From contig CAJWAR010000034.1 of NCBI GenBank assembly GCA_913020445.1, forward strand, positions 1 to 44,698: a stretch of 44,698 nt of DNA, given 5' to 3'. Within the stretch, counting starts at the first letter, position 1, and each line of letters opens with the position of its first letter. The DNA comes from an uncultured Rhodospirillaceae bacterium. Its GTDB lineage: Bacteria; Pseudomonadota; Alphaproteobacteria; Rhodospirillales; UBA2165. The notes under the pieces were generated by a model. The model was not told the origin of the DNA and made no database searches. It worked only from the letters and a program-made list of their open reading frames with translations. Positions 39,649 to 44,698 of this stretch are shown here, one piece after another. The position numbers were made by a program, and so were the translations under genes.

Positions 39649-41406
39649 CTAGCCTTTGATCAAACGCGGCAGCAGCATTTGGTGAACCGGCGTGATCGAT
39701 TTGGGGTTTTGATAATTAGCCCCAGTGAAGGCCTGAATGTATTTGCGTAAATCGGGCAATTGAACGATCTCATCAACAAAGCCCTTCTTGGCGGCAAACA
39801 CCGGTTCCGATTTATCCTGATAATCCTGGATCATTTCGTTCATTTTATCGACCACCGGGGCAATGTCGTTGCCGGCTTCATCTTCCTTGATCAAGCGCCG
39901 GGCGTAGGATGCGGCTGCGGCAGTTTCACCATGCATAACGCAAATTTCGGTACAGCCCGTGCCGAGCGTAAAGGCGTTGTTGTTGTTGGCCTGGGGGCCG
40001 CACATGATGTAATGGGCTGCCGCCTGACCTTTACGCAGGACAATACACATCATTGAAATTTCGGTCTGCTCGATAGAATAAACCAGCGCTTGGCCCAAGC
40101 CGAGCAATTCGGCTTCCTCGGCCAGGTCACCAACATCAATGCCAGTGGTATCCTGCAGCCAGATCATCGGCAGATTGTCGCGGCCACACAAGGTGACAAA
40201 TTCGGCTTGCTTGATCAGACCTTCGCGGTAGTGCTTGCCGCCAACGCCAGGATAAGCGCCGTCAGCGTAGGCGGGATAATCTGGATAGACCCCTTGACGA
40301 TTGCCGACAATGGCGACGGGAAAACCGTCGATCTTGGCGATGCCGCAGAATACCTCAGGACCATAGTCGGGGCGGAATTCCATAAATTCGCTGTTGTCGG
40401 TAAGACGGGCCAGGAACTGGATCGAATCGTAGGGGCGTTTCTGGTTGACCGGCAGGATCAAGTTAAGGTCCTTGGCTTCAAACTTCGGCTCAGCCGGGGC
40501 AGCCACTTGGAACATGACCGGATCATAAGCCGGCATCATGCGCATGTAATCTTTAAGGCCGTCCAAGACGCCCTGCTCGGTCTCGTGGACTTCACGGAAA
40601 TAAGCGGTTTCATCGAAATGAATTTCGACCCGGCCGGGCGCTTTGGCTTTGAAGTTTTTGGAGCCTTCGATCAGGGCGCGGGCACCTTCCATATCGACTT
40701 CACCTTTGGGATTCATGCCGCCGACAATACCGGCGCCACCGACTGCGATATTGGCGCCTTCGTGCGCCAGCAGGATGGTCGGACTGATACCTTGATAACC
40801 GCCGCCAGCCGGGTTGGTGCCGTAAATGGCATTGAGGATCGGCACGCCCAATTGGTTCAGATCAGCGTGGCGGTAAAACGGCGCACCGCTCGAGCGGCGG
40901 CCGGCGTAAACTGTTTCCTGCTCCATCAGCTTGACGCCGCTACAGTTGGTCATCCAGACCAGCGGAATATTGAGCCGCTTGGCCATGTCGGTAACCATCA
41001 GAATATTTTCGGCCTGCCCGGCAATCCAGGCACCGGCCATGACTTTGTTGTCAAAGCCGATGATAACCGCCCACTTGCCTTCAATTTTACCGATACCGTT
41101 GACGACACCGGTGCAGCCTTCTTCATTGTCGGTGGGATTGTAGAGAGTGTGAAGCGGGTTCCAGGTTCCTTCGTCGACCAGATATTCGAGGCGGTCATAG
41201 ACCGTCATACCGCCGCGTGAGTGAATTTTTTCAGCTGGAATACCAGCGTTTTCAACCCGCTCTACCTCTTTGGCGACGATGTCATCCTGTGCTTTGACAA
41301 GCTCGACATTTTCTTGCGAACGTTTGATGACGCCGTCACTCAGCTCCTTGCCGATTGCGGGCATTTCCTCGAAATAAGGACGTAGTGGCGTTTGCTTGCG
41401 GGCCAT
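39649..41406 (-). CDS. gcdA: Glutaconyl-CoA decarboxylase carboxyltransferase alpha subunit (GcdA)
   Basis: 585 residues from the ATG at 41406 (AGAGGTGG upstream; the GTG at 41418 lies in that site). It moves CO2 from glutaconyl-CoA to biotin on the carrier, releasing crotonyl-CoA. It has both crotonase-type halves in one chain, as in Acidaminococcus GcdA (587 residues, from memory). The N-terminal PYFEEMPAIGKELSDG, VWMTNCSGVKLMEQETVYAG, GIYGTNPAGGGYQGISPTIL, AVGGAGIVGGMNPKG, WLQDTTGIDVGDLAEEAELL and the end NPKSITPVHQMLLPRLIKG align with it segment by segment. Methylmalonyl-CoA decarboxylase alpha subunits (~510 residues) lack the N-terminal motif. Confidence 0.92.
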   Translation of the reverse strand: MARKQTPLRPYFEEMPAIGKELSDGVIKRSQENVELVKAQDDIVAKEVERVENAGIPAEKIHSRGGMTVYDRLEYLVDEGTWNPLHTLYNPTDNEEGCTGVVNGIGKIEGKWAVIIGFDNKVMAGAWIAGQAENILMVTDMAKRLNIPLVWMTNCSGVKLMEQETVYAGRRSSGAPFYRHADLNQLGVPILNAIYGTNPAGGGYQGISPTILLAHEGANIAVGGAGIVGGMNPKGEVDMEGARALIEGSKNFKAKAPGRVEIHFDETAYFREVHETEQGVLDGLKDYMRMMPAYDPVMFQVAAPAEPKFEAKDLNLILPVNQKRPYDSIQFLARLTDNSEFMEFRPDYGPEVFCGIAKIDGFPVAIVGNRQGVYPDYPAYADGAYPGVGGKHYREGLIKQAEFVTLCGRDNLPMIWLQDTTGIDVGDLAEEAELLGLGQALVYSIEQTEISMMCIVLRKGQAAAHYIMCGPQANNNNAFTLGTGCTEICVMHGETAAAASYARRLIKEDEAGNDIAPVVDKMNEMIQDYQDKSEPVFAAKKGFVDEIVQLPDLRKYIQAFTGANYQNPKSITPVHQMLLPRLIKG

Positions 41407-41482
41407 GGTTAGTTCCACCTCTTTTAGAATATGCTCTCGAAGCTGTCGATCTTACCGCCAGATTGCTGACGGTCACATACTA

Positions 41483-42643
41483 TTATACTCGGTTTTCAGA
41501 ATCTCCCAGCGAGATGCCGGCGATGATCAGCTTTTGAATATTACTGGTACCCTCGACCACCCGGAGGGAATGGGCGTCACGCAGGAACCGTTCTGCTGGA
41601 TACTCAGTGGAAAAGCCATAACTGCCGAAAATCTTCATCGTATCGTTCGCAGCGTGGACCGCGGCTTCGGAGGCGAAGAGTTTGGCCATCGACGTTTCGT
41701 GCTGGTTAGGCAGTCCCTGATCTTTTAGCCAGGCGGCCCGGTAAAGCAATAATTTAGCGGCTTCATGTTCTGCGACCATATCGGCGATTTGTGCCTGAAC
41801 CATCTGGTAGGAACCAATTTTCTTACCGAACTGGGTGCGTTCGTTGGCATAGTTGATAGCAGCTTCCAAAGCGCCACCACCGATGCCGACGGCGCCGGCA
41901 GCGCAGCCGATTCGCGTGTTATTCAATTGCCACATGCAAGTCTGGAAGCCTTTGCCGACTTCACCCAGAACTGCGTCTTTCGGAATCTTAGCGCCTTCAA
42001 AAACGATTTCACCGGTCGGCGCACAATGCAGACCAAGCTTGGTTTCAATCGCCGATGTGGAGATGCCATCGGTTTCTTTGGGGTTGATGATGAAGCAGGT
42101 CATGCCTTTGTGGCCCGCTTCGCGATCAGTGATGGTGTAAAGCAGACCCCAATCGCCGGTGTGGGCGTTGGAAATCCACATTTTTTGACCGTTGATTTCC
42201 CAATGGTCGCCTTTATCGGTTGCCGTCGTGCGCATTTGGACCACGTTGGAACCGGTGTCGGGCTCGGTCATGGCAAAAAAGCCGATGGATTCGCCGCTGA
42301 CCCAGCCGGGAATAAAACGTTCTTTCTGTTCATCGCTACCAAAATGATTGACGGTTACGGCTGGACCGTGGTTTTGCATATTGAACGGCAAGCGCCAGGA
42401 TCCACTGACTTTGGCGATCTGCTCGGCGATGATGACTGCTTCCAGAAAGCCAAATCCGCTGCCGCCGTATTCTTCAGGAATTGAGCAGCCGAAAAAGCCC
42501 AACTCACCCATTTTCCTAACCAATTCAGGGCGAAATTTATGAGCGGCTTCATCTTCTTCGAGGGTCGGCAGAATCTCTGTTTCGGCGAAATTTTTCGCCA
42601 TATCCTGCATCATCTGTTGTTCTTCGGTCAGTGCGAACTGCAT
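41483..42643 (-). CDS. Acyl-CoA dehydrogenase, probable non-decarboxylating glutaryl-CoA dehydrogenase
   Basis: 386-residue FAD-dependent acyl-CoA dehydrogenase. FAD and substrate motifs are FFAMTEPDTGSNVVQMRTTA and KMWISNAHTGDWG, with NERTQFGKKIGSYQMVQAQI after them. The catalytic base is Glu364 in RVVEGTSNIQ. Arg84 (GSWRLPFNMQ) aligns with the substrate-carboxylate Arg94 of human glutaryl-CoA dehydrogenase. The positions of human Glu87 and Tyr369, conserved in decarboxylating enzymes, are Ala77 and Val363 here. Such changes are reported for the glutaconyl-CoA-forming enzyme of Desulfococcus. It is first in the operon with gcdA, 76 bp upstream. The alignment was done by eye; another short-chain dicarboxylyl-CoA substrate is possible. 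Confidence 0.82.
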   Translation of the reverse strand: MQFALTEEQQMMQDMAKNFAETEILPTLEEDEAAHKFRPELVRKMGELGFFGCSIPEEYGGSGFGFLEAVIIAEQIAKVSGSWRLPFNMQNHGPAVTVNHFGSDEQKERFIPGWVSGESIGFFAMTEPDTGSNVVQMRTTATDKGDHWEINGQKMWISNAHTGDWGLLYTITDREAGHKGMTCFIINPKETDGISTSAIETKLGLHCAPTGEIVFEGAKIPKDAVLGEVGKGFQTCMWQLNNTRIGCAAGAVGIGGGALEAAINYANERTQFGKKIGSYQMVQAQIADMVAEHEAAKLLLYRAAWLKDQGLPNQHETSMAKLFASEAAVHAANDTMKIFGSYGFSTEYPAERFLRDAHSLRVVEGTSNIQKLIIAGISLGDSENRV

Positions 42644-42765
42644 CTCTGGCTCCTAAAAGTGTTGTGCTACGATCTGCGCGGCCATCATGGTTTACAAATG
42701 GTTCTTTTCCACCTGAAATAAACAGTTAAACCGAGGTTTCAAGCGCAATATTTCAACATTAAATA

Positions 42766-42793
42766 GTAATTAGGTACTTTAATACCAAATTAC
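42766..42793. promoter_or_regulatory. 28-bp inverted-repeat operator before the glutaryl/glutaconyl operon
   Basis: GTAATTAGGTA-N6-TACCAAATTAC, with arms matching at 10 of 11 positions around CTTTAA. It mirrors the boxC site at 17842-17869 in arm length, spacer length and sequence. It lies 123-150 bp upstream of the dehydrogenase start (the boxC site is 134-161 bp upstream of boxC). It is also 137 bp ahead of the divergent hydrolase gene, so it could control both. Confidence 0.75.
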
Positions 42794-42930
42794 ACGAAAA
42801 ATACAAGAACTTTTCGCCAATTTGTCTGATCACCGGGCCCGGAATGACTTTTGCGGTGGCCTGGGCGCCAAGAGTTTCATAGAATTAACCCGACACATAC
42901 TCAATTAAGATGAAAATTGAAGGGGCGAAA

Positions 42931-43824
42931 ATGAAAATTGACATGCTTGGCACCGGCGCGGCATTCGTAGACCCCGATCGGGCTCAGTCAGGAATTTTAG
43001 TTACCTTGGATAATGGTACCAAGTACATGTTCGATTGTGGTGCCGGAACCATTCACAACATGGCCCGTGCCAATGCAAACCCGGCTGAAGTGAAGGCCAT
43101 ATTTCTCACCCACTTACATCATGATCATATTTGTGATTTTCCGCTTTTTGCAATTACCGGGTGGATGTCGGATCGCCCGACTTCACCAATCGTTTTAGGC
43201 CCCAAGGGAACTCAAGGTTTTTGCACTCACTTATTTGAAGGTGGGGCGTTTGACGCTGATTTCAGAGCGCGCGGCGCCTATCCGTTACGCCAAGGCAATT
43301 TGGCCGCAATTCAGCCCGACGTCCGTGAAGTAAGTCCCGGTCTCGTCTATGAAGATGATGATGTCCGCATTTATTGCGATTTTGTCGACCATATTCCACG
43401 CGAAATCTCGGAATGTTTCGGTGTCCGTTTGGAAGCGGAAAGCAAGGTTATTGCGTTCTCCGGCGATACTGCACCCTGCGACAGTATGGTCGAACTGGCA
43501 AAAGACGCGGACATTCTCTTCCATGAATGCACGTTTCCAGAATCCTTTATTGAGTTTCGCAGTAAATCAGGTGTCGGTACATTTGCGCACACCTCACCAA
43601 CCGCGCTTGGGCAGATTGCGGTTGATGCCAATGTAAAGAAACTCGTGGCCACTCATTTCGGCCATTTTGAATCGACCAATCAGGTCATCCATAAATATGC
43701 CAAACATCACATGCCGGTCGATGAAATGGGCCCTCATCTGATGGATGAGGTGGTGCGAGATATTCGTCGCAATTATAATGGGCCGCTGCAGATGGCATAC
43801 GACCTGCTTAGGATCGATCTCTAA
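42931..43824 (+). CDS. Metallo-beta-lactamase-fold hydrolase (RNase Z/arylsulfatase-like branch)
   Basis: 297 residues from the second ATG (42931), which has AAGGGG in front; the ATG at 42910 lacks a site. The N-terminus MKIDMLGTGAAFVDPDRAQS and the zinc motif FLTHLHHDHICDFPLF (HxHxDH) define the fold. Later ligands are likely in FSGDTAP, LFHECTF and ATHFGHFE. The lack of tRNase exosite features and the catabolic neighbours suggest a small-molecule esterase, lactonase or thioesterase, but the substrate cannot be assigned. It is divergent from the dehydrogenase/gcd operon and shares its control region with the 28-bp inverted repeat. Confidence 0.75.
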   Translation: MKIDMLGTGAAFVDPDRAQSGILVTLDNGTKYMFDCGAGTIHNMARANANPAEVKAIFLTHLHHDHICDFPLFAITGWMSDRPTSPIVLGPKGTQGFCTHLFEGGAFDADFRARGAYPLRQGNLAAIQPDVREVSPGLVYEDDDVRIYCDFVDHIPREISECFGVRLEAESKVIAFSGDTAPCDSMVELAKDADILFHECTFPESFIEFRSKSGVGTFAHTSPTALGQIAVDANVKKLVATHFGHFESTNQVIHKYAKHHMPVDEMGPHLMDEVVRDIRRNYNGPLQMAYDLLRIDL

Positions 43825-43833
43825 GTGGCTTTA

Positions 43834-44698
43834 TTAGCCGCCAGGAGCATCTGAATTATAGACTACGACAATGTCGCCAGATGGATCTTCGGTCACCGAA
43901 TAACTCGTCAGATGATCGGCATCGACTTTATTTAAGGTAATTTCAACATCGCTGCCGTCAAACGTGATGATGGTATCTTTGCCGTCTTGAACAATCTCAA
44001 CATCTTCAGGCGAAAATTCAGGCCCCTCAAAGCGCAATTCATCACCGAGCTTGAAATCTTTGACAATATCTCTGCCGATGTCGCTATCGAGGTTGAACAA
44101 GAAAGTATCGCCACCTTTGCCGCCACTCAACTCATCATCGCCGGCACCTCCGACGATAACATCATCGCCATGACCGCCTTTGATTTTATCATCGCCGGCA
44201 TCGCCATAAAGCACGTCGTCACCATGGTCGCCATGAATTTTATCATCCCCGCCGCCACCGTGAATTTGATCATCACCATGACCGCCATAGAGTTTGTCGT
44301 TGCCGTCTTCGACATCGCCGTAGCTGACATTGATCGTCGTCGCAGTAACTGCTGAACTTTGCACATTGCTGTCAGGATCAGTATCAACAGCGTGCGCTTC
44401 AATGGTGAGAGCAAAATCCTGCCCCTCGCCTTCTGGCAGGTTGACTGATAAGCCAGCTAAATTATCTGGCGCCAATATCCAGGTTCCGTCACCGCTTACA
44501 GTTCCAGCCGACAAAGTCGCTCCATCTGGCACGCCAGAAATAGTGACGACTAAGACTTCTGATGCATCAACATCGGCCAATGATGCTTCGATATCCAGCG
44601 GCACAATAAGCGGTCCCGCATCACCTTGGCCCCAGTCGCCATAGATTACGTCATCACCCTCATGGCCTTTGATGTCGTCATCACCGCCGCCGCCGACA
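43834..44698 (-). CDS. RTX / hemolysin-type calcium-binding repeat protein, C-terminal part (5' truncated by window edge)
   Basis: The frame is open from the window edge to the TAA at 43834-43836. The N-terminal side of the fragment shows RTX nonapeptides (GGGGDDDIKGHEGDDVIYGD). A ~100-residue non-repeat, Ig/cadherin-like stretch follows, then a second run of GGxGxDxhx repeats: GGHGDDQIHGGGGDDKIHGD, continuing to DDVIVGGAGDDELSGGKGGD. The end, DTFLFNLDSDIGRDIVKDFK and beyond, is the usual C-terminal cap carrying a type I secretion signal. It is therefore a secreted, Ca2+-stabilised surface or extracellular protein; the functional domain lies outside the window. Confidence 0.85.
   Translation of the reverse strand, partial: VGGGGDDDIKGHEGDDVIYGDWGQGDAGPLIVPLDIEASLADVDASEVLVVTISGVPDGATLSAGTVSGDGTWILAPDNLAGLSVNLPEGEGQDFALTIEAHAVDTDPDSNVQSSAVTATTINVSYGDVEDGNDKLYGGHGDDQIHGGGGDDKIHGDHGDDVLYGDAGDDKIKGGHGDDVIVGGAGDDELSGGKGGDTFLFNLDSDIGRDIVKDFKLGDELRFEGPEFSPEDVEIVQDGKDTIITFDGSDVEITLNKVDADHLTSYSVTEDPSGDIVVVYNSDAPGG

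Noticed and set aside
40090-41220. Long open frame (376 codons) antisense to gcdA
   Set aside because: It lies wholly within the strongly conserved gcdA gene and its translation shows no recognisable domain. It arises from the codon bias of the real gene.
37178-41406. Reading the operon as oxaloacetate or methylmalonyl-CoA decarboxylase
   Set aside because: OadA would be a biotin-fused protein with a TIM-barrel, and MmdA is ~510 residues without the PYFxxMPxIGK start. The long carboxyltransferase and linked acyl-CoA dehydrogenase fit glutaconyl-CoA better.
41765-42484. 239-codon open frame antisense to the acyl-CoA dehydrogenase
   Set aside because: Shadow of a clearly conserved gene; no ribosome site or family resemblance.
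43987-44355. Frame opposite the RTX repeats coding a repetitive Ile/Ala-rich protein
   Set aside because: The pattern is the reverse complement of the GGxGxD repeats, not an independent gene.

Overview
The window looks like a chromosomal segment of a Gram-negative alphaproteobacterium, probably Rhodospirillales-like and marine. The signs are Kdo/LPS genes, LivHMGF-type ABC transporters, a BadM/BadL-like regulator pair, an alphaproteobacterial ECF sigma/anti-sigma pair and an RTX protein. The assignment is inferred from gene content, not from a marker gene. No rRNA, tRNA, CRISPR array or intact transposase was found.

Layout. 1-5952: end of an IclR regulator, a cyclic-nucleotide-gated K+ channel, a TPR/glycosyltransferase-like protein, kdsC, kdsB and an orphan ABC binding protein. 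5953-12091: an accessory block with an ECF sigma/anti-sigma pair, an extended YeiH-type transporter with a tiny membrane partner, a universal stress protein and hypothetical genes. Near-identical 26-bp direct repeats (5981 and 11445) flank the core of this block, and a decayed cyclase fragment follows it. 12092-29383: aromatic-acid catabolism, with two complete LivHMGF-type transporters around boxC, boxB and a benzoate-CoA ligase, a Rrf2+GNAT pair, a 4-hydroxybenzoyl-CoA-type thioesterase and a PnbB-like cupin. 29546-36954: iorAB followed by hcrCAB, a 4-hydroxybenzoyl-CoA reductase carrying the diagnostic extra [4Fe-4S] loop. 36957-42643 (minus strand): an acyl-CoA dehydrogenase resembling non-decarboxylating glutaryl-CoA dehydrogenase, then all four subunits of a Na+-pumping glutaconyl-CoA decarboxylase, with the biotin importer bioY inside the operon. 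42931-end: a metallo-beta-lactamase-fold hydrolase and a truncated RTX protein.

How the genes may work together (inference). Aromatic acids enter through the ABC systems and are activated to CoA thioesters. HCR, fed by ferredoxin reduced by IorAB, would remove the para-hydroxyl of 4-hydroxybenzoyl-CoA. The resulting benzoyl-CoA would be epoxidised and cleaved by the O2-dependent Box enzymes; boxA is not in the window. Separately, glutaryl-CoA would be oxidised to glutaconyl-CoA and decarboxylated to crotonyl-CoA with Na+ export, a scheme known from strict anaerobes. The most notable regulatory signal is a pair of matching 28-bp inverted repeats (GTAAWTAGGTA-N6-TACCRAWTTAC), one before boxC and one before the glutaryl/glutaconyl operon. 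A perfect FNR-type box (TTGAT-N4-ATCAA) also lies before boxC. Together these suggest one aromatic/CoA regulon that also responds to oxygen.
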